Assembly: GCA_016927395.1 (NCBI GenBank)
Contig: JAFGMU010000015.1
Coordinates: 1 to 38,739 of the forward strand
Source of the DNA: Alphaproteobacteria bacterium
Lineage (GTDB): Bacteria > Pseudomonadota > Alphaproteobacteria > Rs-D84
Length of the DNA: 38,739 nucleotides
Direction of reading: 5' to 3'
Shown: positions 1 through 7,401 of the stretch, piece by piece
How the letters are laid out: each line of letters begins with the position of its first letter
Position numbering within the stretch: position 1 is the first letter of the stretch
Translations under genes and position numbers: made by a program
The notes under the pieces: model-generated
What the model was told of the DNA's origin: nothing
Seen by the model: only the letters and a program-made list of their open reading frames with translations
Database searches by the model: none

Positions 1-506
1 CAATATGGCTTTCCAACAAAAACAGGTTCGCCGCAAAAATGAAAATCTTCGGAATCTGGGTTTCCGATCGGCCAACGACATTGATCACACTTCAAGTTTG
101 CCATTTCCAACGAATGCTGAATTATTCTTTGGTGCATAGCCAGATTTTTTGATGAATTTTTGTCTAGTTTTGTGGTAGTTTTTTCAGCAACTTTCACAGC
201 TGCTTTTTCAATTTTATTATTTACAGGCTTTTTAGCTATAACAACTGTCTTAGCCACAGGTTTTTCAACAGGTGCTTTTACCTTCTTAGTAACCGGAGCT
301 TCTTTTACTTTTTTGACAACCGTCTTTTTTTCAGCTGGCTTGGTATCAACACCACCCGCCTTAGAGTTCCACCCAAGTCTATTTAATTTTCCAACCACAG
401 CATTTTTAGAAATCCCCAATCTTTTGCCAATTTCTGCGGTTGACAATCCTTTACCAGTCAATGCTTTTAACTTTTTTAACGTCGCGTTATCCCAACCTTT
501 GCTCAT
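1..506 (-). CDS. gcrA: GcrA cell-cycle regulator (3' end outside the window)
   Basis: Reading the minus strand from an ATG at 506 gives a protein beginning MSKGWDNATLKKLKALTGKG, followed by a helix-turn-helix (STAEIGKRLGISKNAVVGKLNRLGW). A Lys/Val/Ala/Pro-rich linker comes next, then a Cys-containing segment (LKCDQCRWPIGNP, then FHFCGEPV) near the window edge. This is the layout of GcrA, the alphaproteobacterial regulator that works with sigma70 at promoters carrying CcrM-methylated GANTC sites. The C-terminal few residues and the stop lie beyond position 1. An AAGGAA motif precedes the start. The gene is divergent from the prepilin peptidase gene, and the shared 72-bp gap contains one GANTC site (555-559). 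Confidence 0.93.
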   Translation of the reverse strand, partial: MSKGWDNATLKKLKALTGKGLSTAEIGKRLGISKNAVVGKLNRLGWNSKAGGVDTKPAEKKTVVKKVKEAPVTKKVKAPVEKPVAKTVVIAKKPVNNKIEKAAVKVAEKTTTKLDKNSSKNLAMHQRIIQHSLEMANLKCDQCRWPIGNPDSEDFHFCGEPVFVGKPY

Positions 507-578
507 TTGAAAATTTCCTTGTTATGATTAATGCAATAATTGTAGCATAGTTACGAATCGAAGGGCAAGAGGAAAAAC

Positions 579-1043
579 ATGTTTTATCAATTGATATTTG
601 CAATTTTATTATTGGGGTCAATCTATTGTGCATATAAAATATCCGTTGCGGATTTTCGCCGCAGAATTATCCCAGATGTCTATTTATTCCCATTTTTAAT
701 TATGGGACTATTGATTGTGACATTTTTTCCATGGATTTCTTCTGTGTCGGACTCTGCCATTGCTGCAGCGTTCGGGTATTCAATCGGTACAATAATTGGT
801 TTTATTTTTGAAAAAACAAAAAAACAAAAAAACGAATTTTCACCAATTGGAATGGGTGATGTAAAGCTGTTGGCTGCTGGTGGAATCTGGCTAGGAATGA
901 CAGGACTGGCAATTGCAATCGTAATATCATGTATAATTGGGATTATTTGGGGACTGCGCAAAAAGCAAAAATATATACCTTTTGCACCTTTCTTTTTTAT
1001 CGGTGGAATTTTGTCTTTGATTAGCCTGTGGTTTTTGATATAA
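579..1043 (+). CDS. Prepilin peptidase, A24 family (CpaA/TadV-like)
   Basis: This 154-residue integral membrane protein has the two aspartate motifs of A24 prepilin peptidases: DFRRRIIPD near residue 26 and GMGDVKLLAAGG near residue 91 (the GxGD motif). About five hydrophobic helices surround them. It lacks the N-terminal methylase part of PilD, so it matches the short CpaA/TadV class that matures Flp-type pilins or other prepilin-like proteins at the inner membrane. An AGAGGAA ribosome binding site precedes the ATG. The next gene starts 12 bp downstream, so the secreted proteins that follow are probably co-transcribed. No pilin gene is visible here, so its substrate is unknown. Confidence 0.88.
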   Translation: MFYQLIFAILLLGSIYCAYKISVADFRRRIIPDVYLFPFLIMGLLIVTFFPWISSVSDSAIAAAFGYSIGTIIGFIFEKTKKQKNEFSPIGMGDVKLLAAGGIWLGMTGLAIAIVISCIIGIIWGLRKKQKYIPFAPFFFIGGILSLISLWFLI

Positions 1044-1055
1044 TTAACGCGAGAG

Positions 1056-2012
1056 ATGAAAAAAATTTCTATCTATTTTTTTGCTACTTTTACACCAATA
1101 GCATCTGCATTGGCGGTTGATTTTCCTGTAGCAAGCACCCAGCCATTGTCAAAATATGGCGAAATTCAAAATGTTCAGAATTATTCATCAAATCCTTTTT
1201 GGACCAAGAATGCACCTTATAATCAAAAAATGCCCCAGGTAATTTATGTCCAGGGTGCAGATTTGAACACATCCGAATGCCAATCTGTTGTATCCAGGGT
1301 TGTTGCATCAGTTTGTTCAGCAAAAAACAATTGCAGCGGCACAAAACTTGATGAAGTAAAACCTGCAATTATGGTTCAACTTTCTAATATCCCAGGTCAT
1401 AATTACGTAACTGCATGCAGTGGCTTTGTTGATTCAGCATTTAATGATTATGTTTCACAGTATGGATCTGCGGTCCAAAACACAAATTTTCCAACAGCTG
1501 TATTTCCTGGAAATAATTCTGACGAAAATAAATTCAAAATAGAAAATCCATATGCACCAAAATCGCCCCAATGGCATGGCGAAGAATGGTTTGGTGACAT
1601 CGTTGGTCGTACCAAGGAATTAAATAATTTACAGGCACAGAATGCAGAAGATACAACTTTGACTGCAACCAAGATGCCGGAAACTGCTGCGAATTTAACA
1701 TTCAAAGAAAGAATGGATAATGCCAAAGCAGGTTATGAAGAATGGGCACCGGTTTACAGTACTGATGCAAATGGTAATAAAGTTTGTATAAAAAATTGTT
1801 CTTATCAGGGTCTGAATGTTGAAAGCGACGAAAAATATCTGGAACGCCAGAGACAAAAAAATTATTCAAACAACCCCACCGAAAAAAAAGATTTTGATAA
1901 CAACAATTCTTATAAAAAAGATACAAATTCAAACATTAATCATACACTGAATGGTTCTCAGCAAAAACAACTGGATGATTTTATAGAAGCTATGAAAAAG
2001 GCAAAAAAGTGA
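1056..2012 (+). CDS. Secreted protein of unknown function (318 aa)
   Basis: The protein has an N-terminal signal peptide (lysines at 2-3, hydrophobic core, predicted cleavage after SALA near residue 19). The mature part is rich in Asn and Ser, with Cys residues at several positions (for example SECQSVVSRVVASVCSAKNNC), suggesting disulfides in the periplasm or outside the cell. The C-terminal 60 residues are an Asn/Lys-rich, probably disordered tail. I recognise no family. It follows the prepilin peptidase by 12 bp and its stop overlaps the GTG start of the next gene by four bases, so the three are likely one operon. Confidence 0.8.
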   Translation: MKKISIYFFATFTPIASALAVDFPVASTQPLSKYGEIQNVQNYSSNPFWTKNAPYNQKMPQVIYVQGADLNTSECQSVVSRVVASVCSAKNNCSGTKLDEVKPAIMVQLSNIPGHNYVTACSGFVDSAFNDYVSQYGSAVQNTNFPTAVFPGNNSDENKFKIENPYAPKSPQWHGEEWFGDIVGRTKELNNLQAQNAEDTTLTATKMPETAANLTFKERMDNAKAGYEEWAPVYSTDANGNKVCIKNCSYQGLNVESDEKYLERQRQKNYSNNPTEKKDFDNNNSYKKDTNSNINHTLNGSQQKQLDDFIEAMKKAKK

Positions 2013-2932
2013 TAAAGAAATTGGTATTTTTCGCTTTTTTATTTTTATCTATTCCAATCTTTGCGTTTGGTGCTGATTGTGAACACCCTGTTAGTTGTGA
2101 AAATGCTATTGGTTGCGAAGTTGTATTTAATTTTGGAAAGATTAATAACGATTATACTATTAACGACTTGATTGCTGATGCTATTCTAAAAAATCTTCAA
2201 GGTGTTTGTTCTGATTTTAAATTTGAGTATGGATGGAATAATTTTAGTGTTGGTGATAATTTGTCTGTGGATTGGGGTGAAATTAAAACAATTGTTATAG
2301 ATAAATTTAATTATGACCCAAATTCCAAAAATTTTACTTTTTTGGTAACTGAAAATCCATGGTATGTGATTGGTGGCAGGGCAACAGGAATAATAGTTGG
2401 TTCTGTTATAGTTGCTGGTGCAGTAGCATGTGCAATTTCTGGTGTATGTGCCGTTGTTGGAGCAAGTACAGCTGTTGGTGCTACTGTTTGGAGTGCTGGT
2501 GCCACTGCTGTAGTTACATCTCAAAATATCGCAATAGCTTCAAGTAAATTAGAAGTAAGAAAAACAATGAGTGATTGGGAAGGGTGTGTTAATATTACAG
2601 ATAACGGTGTTACTGATACTATATCGGATTTATTTACAACAGATGTTATAAGACCGACGTTTCCAGAACTTCGTGGTAACAAATTTGCTTTTAATGCTAG
2701 TAGTGGCAATATTTTGTTCAAGAATGGTGAAATGTTTTCAATGACTGTTGAACAGAAAAATAAGATTATTTCACAAGTACCGAACATTGCAGACAAAGGC
2801 GCGTGTGATGGAAAAATGTGGAAACTCTATCTTTACCCTGTACGAATATTTTTACAAGACATTAATGGTGAAAGCGGACAATGGAAATTTGATCTTCGTA
2901 TGGAAAATGATAGTGTTTTGATAGATAATTAA
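2009..2932 (+). CDS. Secreted protein with Gly/Ala-rich hydrophobic segment (307 aa)
   Basis: The start is a GTG that overlaps the stop of the preceding gene (GTGA), which implies translational coupling. A signal peptide covers about the first 22 residues, ending FAFGADC. Cys residues just after it (CEHPVSCENAIGC) probably form disulfides. Residues of about 125-180 are a long Gly/Ala/Val-rich hydrophobic stretch with glycine-zipper-like spacing, which could insert in or span a membrane. No catalytic motif or known family is recognised. Together with the neighbours at 1056 and 2997 it forms a set of exported proteins of unknown job. Confidence 0.78.
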   Translation: MIKKLVFFAFLFLSIPIFAFGADCEHPVSCENAIGCEVVFNFGKINNDYTINDLIADAILKNLQGVCSDFKFEYGWNNFSVGDNLSVDWGEIKTIVIDKFNYDPNSKNFTFLVTENPWYVIGGRATGIIVGSVIVAGAVACAISGVCAVVGASTAVGATVWSAGATAVVTSQNIAIASSKLEVRKTMSDWEGCVNITDNGVTDTISDLFTTDVIRPTFPELRGNKFAFNASSGNILFKNGEMFSMTVEQKNKIISQVPNIADKGACDGKMWKLYLYPVRIFLQDINGESGQWKFDLRMENDSVLIDN

Positions 2933-2996
2933 ACTAATAAAACTATAATTTGTATTAATTTTCTGATATAATTATATCCGTACCGAGAGAGAATTT

Positions 2997-4721
2997 GTGG
3001 GAAAGTTTCTTACTGCCTTTGTTTTTGTTTTATTTTTTTCCTGTGCCACTTATGCCCAGGATTTTCCTGATGCACAACAAAATAATATTGAAAATCAAAA
3101 CTATCCAGAAAACCAAGTTTCTGAACCACAAATAATGCAGCCAGATTGCGCGTCCGAAATTTTTGCAAACGCTTTGTCTGAAACATCAAACGAAGTTAAT
3201 GAAACCGATCCAGACTATGTTATCAAAGCATGGATTTATAAAAACTTTCAATCACCTGAAATTATTAAACAAATTTTGAATTGCCAAGAAATTGTAAACG
3301 CAACTGATGATGAAACAATTACATTTCAGCCGATTGAATATCATTTTCCAGAAGGGCGTAGAATAGTTATAAACTATGAAACCCAGCCAAAAATATTAAA
3401 ACAAAGACTGATGGTTGCAAATAAAATGTCACTGCCGGAAACAAACCCCAGTCCACGTATTGGTATGCCTGATGATCCCGCAATTTGGGTAAATACTGAA
3501 CCAGCTTGGTATGGAATTTTGGTTGTACAACACGGTAGTCTGGATAACTTTGTTGGCGAAGGAAAAAATAATACAATTTCACTGAAATATATTGAACAAA
3601 ATATTAATTCTATTTATCCGTCCGGCAATCAATGCACCAGTAAAAGCGCACTGGCAAATAACAATGAAATTGTAAACATTGCTGGCAAAAAAACAGTTGA
3701 TATAAAAGATGACTCTAATGATTATTATGTTGCAGGTGATGTAAATTTACAGTGGATAAGCTATGCAGAAATTGGATTAGATGTTGCTATTACAATTGCA
3801 ACAATTGGAACAGGAACAGCAATTTTAGGAACAACCAAAGCTGTCCGCGCTAGTAAAACTGCAAAAAATTTAGTCGTAGTTATAAAAGATTTAGAAAAGA
3901 TAGATAAAGTTCAAGATTATATAAGACTTGGGGCACAATCAACAAAAATAACACAAGAATTAAGTCAACTTGATAGAGTAAAAGATGCAACTAAATATGC
4001 CGCCAAGGCGGATGAATTAAAAGATATATCAACAAAAATAAAAGAATTAGAAAAAATTGAAAATGTTGAAAAATACAAAAATAGTAGCAAATCTTTTGAA
4101 GAAGTTATGAAGTGGAGACGTGCATTAAAGTCAATAAAAATTCCACAGCGTGGAAACGTTATTGCAAGAGCATGGAAATCTTTTAAAGCGATAAATACTG
4201 GCGGCAAAACAATTAATCGTGGTACAAAAGTTGCACGGGCAAGTATGAAATCTGGAAAAATACTTGACCGTTTATTTCAATCAACATTAAAAAACATTGG
4301 CAAGCTTGGTAAATTAGAACAAGCGACCGGAATTATGTATGGAACATTAAAATTCGCTGGTGATATGTATGACTGGACCGAGACCAGTACCGGGGAATTT
4401 ACAAGTAACATTGAATTCAAACCTTTGGGATTATTATCTGCGGATGATTTGACAGGCCAAGAAAATGTTGTGAATTATGGGATGTGGCTTATGTGGGCCG
4501 GCGATTCAATAAACCAAGCAGATGACGATGCAGCATATTTGCAAGCGATGGACTTTGCATCAAAATTCAGCCAAGACTTGAACGAAACCCAGGAAGACGA
4601 AGGAAACAAAGCGTGTTCCGTTGATATATTTGTTGTTCGTCCAATAATACGAAATCCAGAAACGCCAGATGCACAATTATATTATTTAATTATGAATGAT
4701 CAACCTTGGACAACATATTAA
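2997..4721 (+). CDS. Large secreted protein with Lys-rich helical middle (574 aa)
   Basis: The start chosen is a GTG at 2997, preceded by GAGAGA and giving a clear signal peptide (MGKFLTAFVFVLFFSCATYA). Residues of about 20-250 are acidic and Asn/Gln-rich. A Gly/Thr/Ala-rich hydrophobic segment (AITIATIGTGTAILG) follows near residue 265, then a roughly 150-residue Lys-rich helical region that is probably coiled coil. The C-terminal part resumes an acidic character with Trp-rich motifs. The order of signal peptide, N domain and small hydrophobic Gly-rich segment resembles the 307-residue neighbour upstream, but sequence similarity is not obvious. No family is recognised. AT-rich sequence at 2940-2980 could hold its own promoter. 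Confidence 0.8.
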   Translation: MGKFLTAFVFVLFFSCATYAQDFPDAQQNNIENQNYPENQVSEPQIMQPDCASEIFANALSETSNEVNETDPDYVIKAWIYKNFQSPEIIKQILNCQEIVNATDDETITFQPIEYHFPEGRRIVINYETQPKILKQRLMVANKMSLPETNPSPRIGMPDDPAIWVNTEPAWYGILVVQHGSLDNFVGEGKNNTISLKYIEQNINSIYPSGNQCTSKSALANNNEIVNIAGKKTVDIKDDSNDYYVAGDVNLQWISYAEIGLDVAITIATIGTGTAILGTTKAVRASKTAKNLVVVIKDLEKIDKVQDYIRLGAQSTKITQELSQLDRVKDATKYAAKADELKDISTKIKELEKIENVEKYKNSSKSFEEVMKWRRALKSIKIPQRGNVIARAWKSFKAINTGGKTINRGTKVARASMKSGKILDRLFQSTLKNIGKLGKLEQATGIMYGTLKFAGDMYDWTETSTGEFTSNIEFKPLGLLSADDLTGQENVVNYGMWLMWAGDSINQADDDAAYLQAMDFASKFSQDLNETQEDEGNKACSVDIFVVRPIIRNPETPDAQLYYLIMNDQPWTTY

Positions 4722-4791
4722 AAATATATTCCCATTGTATTTTTATTTTTTATTACCTATAATCTATATATAAGGAACCAAGGAGATAAAA

Positions 4792-5121
4792 ATGAAAAAG
4801 CTTTCTTTATTTTTTGGAATTGGGTTTATGATTTTTGGTCTATCTGTCAGCGGTGCAAATGCTTATCAGTTATTGTCTTCAAAAGAACTGGGAAAAAACG
4901 ATGCCAGAAATCAAAATGTGGTTGTAAAATGCACAACGGATACCGGAAAGGTATCAACACAAACATGTACTTTGCGCCGTTATGCAAAATGCACAGGCCA
5001 GGGAATGGGGAAAAAATGCAACGGATGGCAACCATGGAAAGATTTGCGTGATCCATCTTCTGGATTTTCTGACTGGCGCAGTGGTGCAGCCGAGTGTTGC
5101 AGATCAAAAGGTCTTAGATAA
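4792..5121 (+). CDS. Small secreted Cys-containing protein (109 aa)
   Basis: An AAGGAG ribosome binding site precedes the ATG by seven bases. The first 24 residues are a signal peptide ending GANA. The mature protein of about 85 residues contains six Cys (VVKCTT, QTCTLRRYAKC, KKCNGW, AECCRSKG), consistent with disulfide pairing in the periplasm or outside the cell, and two Trp-containing motifs (GWQPWKD, FSDWRSG). It is not a family I can name. A strong terminator overlaps the end of the gene, so it closes the secreted-protein block. Confidence 0.8.
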   Translation: MKKLSLFFGIGFMIFGLSVSGANAYQLLSSKELGKNDARNQNVVVKCTTDTGKVSTQTCTLRRYAKCTGQGMGKKCNGWQPWKDLRDPSSGFSDWRSGAAECCRSKGLR

Positions 5122-5146
5122 AAAAACCGGCAATGCCGGTTTTTTC
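5121..5146 (+). terminator. Rho-independent terminator after the 109-aa gene
   Basis: Six A residues, the inverted repeat ACCGGC-AAT-GCCGGT and six T residues form a symmetric hairpin that could stop transcription in both directions. It separates the secreted-protein genes from the tRNA operon. Confidence 0.88.
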
Positions 5147-5149
5147 TTG

Positions 5150-5178
5150 TTGCAAAACCTCATAAGTTGAGTTATTAT
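5150..5178 (+). promoter_or_regulatory. sigma70-type promoter of the tRNA operon
   Basis: TTGCAA (5150-5155) and TATTAT (5173-5178) are separated by 17 bp and lie 24 bp before the first tRNA. This spacing and match fit a housekeeping promoter driving Leu(CAG), Ala(CGC) and, before disruption, Leu(UAA). Confidence 0.6.
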
Positions 5179-5201
5179 TCTGCTCGCTTGGTTTCAATTT
5201 C

Positions 5202-5286
5202 GGGCATATGGCGGAATTGGTAGACGCGCTAGTTTCAGGTACTAGTGGGGCAACCCTTGGAAGTTCGAGTCTTCTTATGCCCACCA
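5202..5286 (+). tRNA. tRNA-Leu (CAG)
   Basis: The 85-nt gene folds as a class II tRNA with acceptor stem GGGCATA/TATGCCC, discriminator A and encoded CCA. Its anticodon stem CTAGT/ACTAG encloses the loop TTCAGGT, with anticodon CAG at 5236-5238, and the variable arm is long. It decodes CUG. Confidence 0.95.
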
Positions 5287-5294
5287 AATATTCT

Positions 5295-5370
5295 GGGGTT
5301 GTAGCTCAGTTGGTAGAGCGCTGCGTTCGCAATGCAGAGGTCGTGAGTTCGAATCTCATCAGCTCCACCA
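5295..5370 (+). tRNA. tRNA-Ala (CGC)
   Basis: The 76-nt gene has acceptor stem GGGGTTG/CAGCTCC with two G-U pairs, an encoded CCA, and anticodon stem CTGCG/TGCAG around loop TTCGCAA. The anticodon CGC at 5328-5330 decodes GCG. It follows tRNA-Leu(CAG) by 8 bp in the same orientation. Confidence 0.93.
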
Positions 5371-5427
5371 AAACGAATTCCAAGTAAACCTTGTTACGCA
5401 GGGTTTAAATTATTTTACGGTGGATCT

Positions 5428-5467
5428 GGTCTTGTGGCGGAATGGTAGACGCTGAGGACTTAAAATC
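5428..5467 (+). pseudogene. 5' half of the host tRNA-Leu (UAA), split by integration
   Basis: Positions 5428-5467 hold the acceptor 5' strand, D arm, 5' side of the anticodon stem (GAGGA) and the anticodon loop with TAA of a tRNA-Leu. After the core GACTTAAAATC the sequence departs from a tRNA. The 3' side of this anticodon stem (TCCTT), variable arm, T arm, acceptor 3' strand and CCA are found at 15711-15759. Joining 5428-5467 to 15713-15759 gives a perfectly paired 87-nt tRNA-Leu(UAA). It lies in line with the two intact host tRNAs, so this is the original host gene and not element cargo. Confidence 0.9.
5457..5467 (+). repeat. Left attachment core (attL)
   Basis: GACTTAAAATC spans the anticodon loop of the split tRNA-Leu and recurs exactly at 15702-15712. 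The strand exchange site should be the 7-nt loop CTTAAAA. In the inferred circular form the core is flanked by AAGA and TCTT, an inverted repeat imitating the anticodon stem, as expected for integrases that use anticodon loops. Confidence 0.85.
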
Positions 5468-5478
5468 TTATGGATTGA

Positions 5479-5509
5479 TTGACAGCAACACAAAACAATC
5501 CGGCATAAT
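5479..5509 (+). promoter_or_regulatory. Possible promoter for the element's tRNA-Leu
   Basis: A perfect TTGACA at 5479-5484 is followed, after 19 bp, by CATAAT at 5504-5509. The spacer is longer than ideal. If active, it would supply transcription of the replacement tRNA from inside the element, although read-through from the host tRNA operon promoter at 5150 is also possible because the strand is the same. Confidence 0.35.
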
Positions 5510-5545
5510 CAAAGGGTTATTTGTAATTCCGGATTATGGAAAAAC

Positions 5546-5567
5546 TTGTGGCTAACATATGGCTAAC
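5546..5567 (+). repeat. Left integrase arm-type sites (tandem 11-mers)
   Basis: Two near-identical 11-mers, TGTGGCTAACA and TATGGCTAACT, lie in tandem. The 22 bp from 5546 to 5567 are identical to 15559-15580 in the same orientation, about 80 bp from the left core and about 120 bp from the right core. Placement on both sides of the core in the circular form is typical of integrase N-domain sites. The role is inferred. Confidence 0.7.
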
Positions 5568-5602
5568 TTTTGAAATAAAGATTGGCCGAAATTGGTGGAT
5601 CT

Positions 5603-5689
5603 GGTCTTGTGGCGGAATGGTAGACGCTGTGGACTTAAAATCCATTGGCTATTGCAGCCGTGCGGGTTCAAGTCCCGCCAAGACCACCA
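5603..5689 (+). tRNA. tRNA-Leu (UAA), complete copy carried by the element
   Basis: This 87-nt class II tRNA is intact: acceptor GGTCTTG/CAAGACC, anticodon stem GTGGA/TCCAT around CTTAAAA (anticodon TAA, 5636-5638), variable arm GGCT-ATTGC-AGCC, T stem GCGGG/CCCGC, encoded CCA. It differs from the rebuilt host gene (5428-5467 plus 15713-15759) at ten positions, all in five base pairs that change on both sides, so it has diverged under selection for function. The 27 bases of its 5' end and nine bases before it (GGTGGATCT) are identical to the host copy. It lies inside the attachment region, between the arm-site repeats and an inverted copy at 5737. Its likely job is to replace the tRNA destroyed by integration. 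Confidence 0.95.
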
Positions 5690-5698
5690 GAAAACTGC

Positions 5699-5728
5699 AC
5701 CGTTCGGAAATCCCGAACGGTATTTTTT
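5699..5728 (+). terminator. Terminator of the element tRNA-Leu
   Basis: The inverted repeat ACCGTTCGG / CCGAACGGT with a five-base loop is followed by a T-rich tract. It begins 9 bp after the tRNA CCA end, showing that this copy is a self-contained transcription unit end. Confidence 0.85.
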
Positions 5729-5736
5729 ATTTATAA

Positions 5737-5763
5737 ATGTTAGCCACAGACCCCGCAGCTAAC
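5737..5763 (-). repeat. Inverted arm-type motif beyond the tRNA
   Basis: ATGTTAGCCACA at 5737-5748 is the reverse complement of the TGTGGCTAACAT motif found at 5548 and 15560. A forward GCTAAC half follows at 5758-5763. It suggests a third integrase or excisionase binding position, on the far side of the tRNA. Confidence 0.5.
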
Positions 5764-5839
5764 TTTTCAAGTTTAATACAACCTTGCATTCCAACGTCGA
5801 TTAAAGTAAAATTGAATAAAATAATTAAAGGTGTAATTC

Positions 5840-7366
5840 ATGGCTAAAATATTATTAGCAGGCCCAGGTACGGGCAAGACAACAAAAATTAAAGAATTAT
5901 GTGCAGAAAAAGACGCAAGCGAATTATTGATCGTCTCTTTTACGAACGCGACCATTGAAGACTTGCAAAACGATGTTGAAAAATTGAGTCCACAAAACTG
6001 TAAAACATTACATAGTTTGGCATTTCAACTTTATAAACATTTTTCCGCCGCCCCACAGTATGTTTTATCGAGCGAAGAAATTACATTTTTAGAAAAACTT
6101 GCCGATACGGATGACAAATTTCTATGGCTGATCAAAGAACTAAACTGCATAACTTTTGACACCATGATCTCCGAAGCTATTCAATTGTTAAAAAATAATC
6201 CCGAAGAATGTCAACGGTTCTTTGCAGGAAAAAATCTTTTTATGGCCGACGAAATTCAAGATTTCAATACCAAGGAATTTGAATTGGTTACGACAATAAT
6301 GTCATACATACCAGAAACTATATTATTGGGTGACGACGACCAATGCATTTATAAATTCAAAGGGTCTACACCGGAAATCGCCATCGCGGCATATAACGAT
6401 AACGAAGTTATTGAACACCATCATAAATGCTATAGATGCCCCAAAACAGTAGTTGAAGCAGGAACAGCATTATTGACACATAACACCACCCGAATTCAAA
6501 AAGAGTGGCATTTTATTGAAGATAAGGCGGGAAATATATCGTTTGTGAACAAGTCTAATTTGTCAGATATGTGGCGTTACATAAAAGACACTATTGCCGA
6601 AATAAAAATACATACTCCTGATGCTAGTTTTATGGTGCTTTATCCATACGGGGCATTTGTTGACGGATTGGAAGATGTGTTATCAGAAGTCGGCATTGAG
6701 TGCCTGATTGACGAAAAAGAAAAAACCGCTGGCATACGCCTGCGACACAAAATTATGGCAATGTGGGATCAAAACTCGCACAAGGAGCTGTCTATCTTGC
6801 TGTACTTTATTTTGTCCATATATCGTTCAAAAAAAGCGAAAATAATTATGACCTCTCTTTGGAACACAATTTATCAAAATGCTGTTTCCGTGAATAATTT
6901 AATCGTATGGGGCAAAGAAAACGGAATCGCTGATATTGAAAAAATTGAATCCGGTGTTGCGAAAGAAAAGATTATCGCTGATTCCGCCGGCAAAATAACC
7001 GAAAGTTTCTTTGATAACAATTATTACGACGACAAACCAATATTTGACAAAGAAAAAGTGAACTTTTTAAGCATTCACAAATCAAAGGGCTTGGCAGCGG
7101 ATTACGTTTTTATTGTGGGATTACAACAGCACGTTTTACCGCGTAGTGGATTGTCAAAAGCTGAACACGAAGAAGAACGCAGAAAATTGTTTGTCGCAAT
7201 AACAAGAGGCAAAAAAGGTGTATATCTTATGGCATCACAGTGCCTCCCAGGACATTTTACACACAAACTTTTCTTGCAGGACATAAAGCACGTGTGGAAT
7301 GCGGACAAAACGATAAAGTTACCTGCGTCTCAATTTATTTCTGAAATGGGTTTGGCGGCGATTTAG
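5840..7366 (+). CDS. UvrD/Rep-like superfamily 1 helicase (508 aa)
   Basis: All main SF1A helicase motifs are visible: Walker A GPGTGKTT at residues 8-15, motif Ia (VSFTNATIEDL) near 32, motif Ib (TLHSLAF) at 56, motif II DEIQD at 137-141, motif III (LLGDDDQCIYKFKGS) at 162-176, motif V (SIHKSKGLAADYVF) at 411-424 and motif VI (RKLFVAITRGKKG) at 448-460. At 508 residues it is much shorter than housekeeping UvrD and lacks the N-terminal Q motif, because the Walker A starts almost at the N-terminus. That compact form is common in accessory and defence loci, for example the GajB class. It is the only plus-strand protein gene of the element and converges on the NERD gene. A role in antiviral DNA processing is inference. 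Confidence 0.9.
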   Translation: MAKILLAGPGTGKTTKIKELCAEKDASELLIVSFTNATIEDLQNDVEKLSPQNCKTLHSLAFQLYKHFSAAPQYVLSSEEITFLEKLADTDDKFLWLIKELNCITFDTMISEAIQLLKNNPEECQRFFAGKNLFMADEIQDFNTKEFELVTTIMSYIPETILLGDDDQCIYKFKGSTPEIAIAAYNDNEVIEHHHKCYRCPKTVVEAGTALLTHNTTRIQKEWHFIEDKAGNISFVNKSNLSDMWRYIKDTIAEIKIHTPDASFMVLYPYGAFVDGLEDVLSEVGIECLIDEKEKTAGIRLRHKIMAMWDQNSHKELSILLYFILSIYRSKKAKIIMTSLWNTIYQNAVSVNNLIVWGKENGIADIEKIESGVAKEKIIADSAGKITESFFDNNYYDDKPIFDKEKVNFLSIHKSKGLAADYVFIVGLQQHVLPRSGLSKAEHEEERRKLFVAITRGKKGVYLMASQCLPGHFTHKLFLQDIKHVWNADKTIKLPASQFISEMGLAAI

Positions 7367-7401
7367 TAAAACTAAAAGAAAAACAGACTTTATCTGCTCT
7401 T

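Noticed and set aside
5428-5689. Two intact tandem tRNA-Leu(UAA) genes
   Set aside because: The first copy loses tRNA sequence directly after the anticodon loop. Its stem partner is found 10.2 kb away, so it is a split gene.
5536-5736. A 66-residue open frame on the plus strand over the element tRNA
   Set aside because: It runs straight through the tRNA-Leu gene and its terminator, has no ribosome binding site and no plausible protein features.
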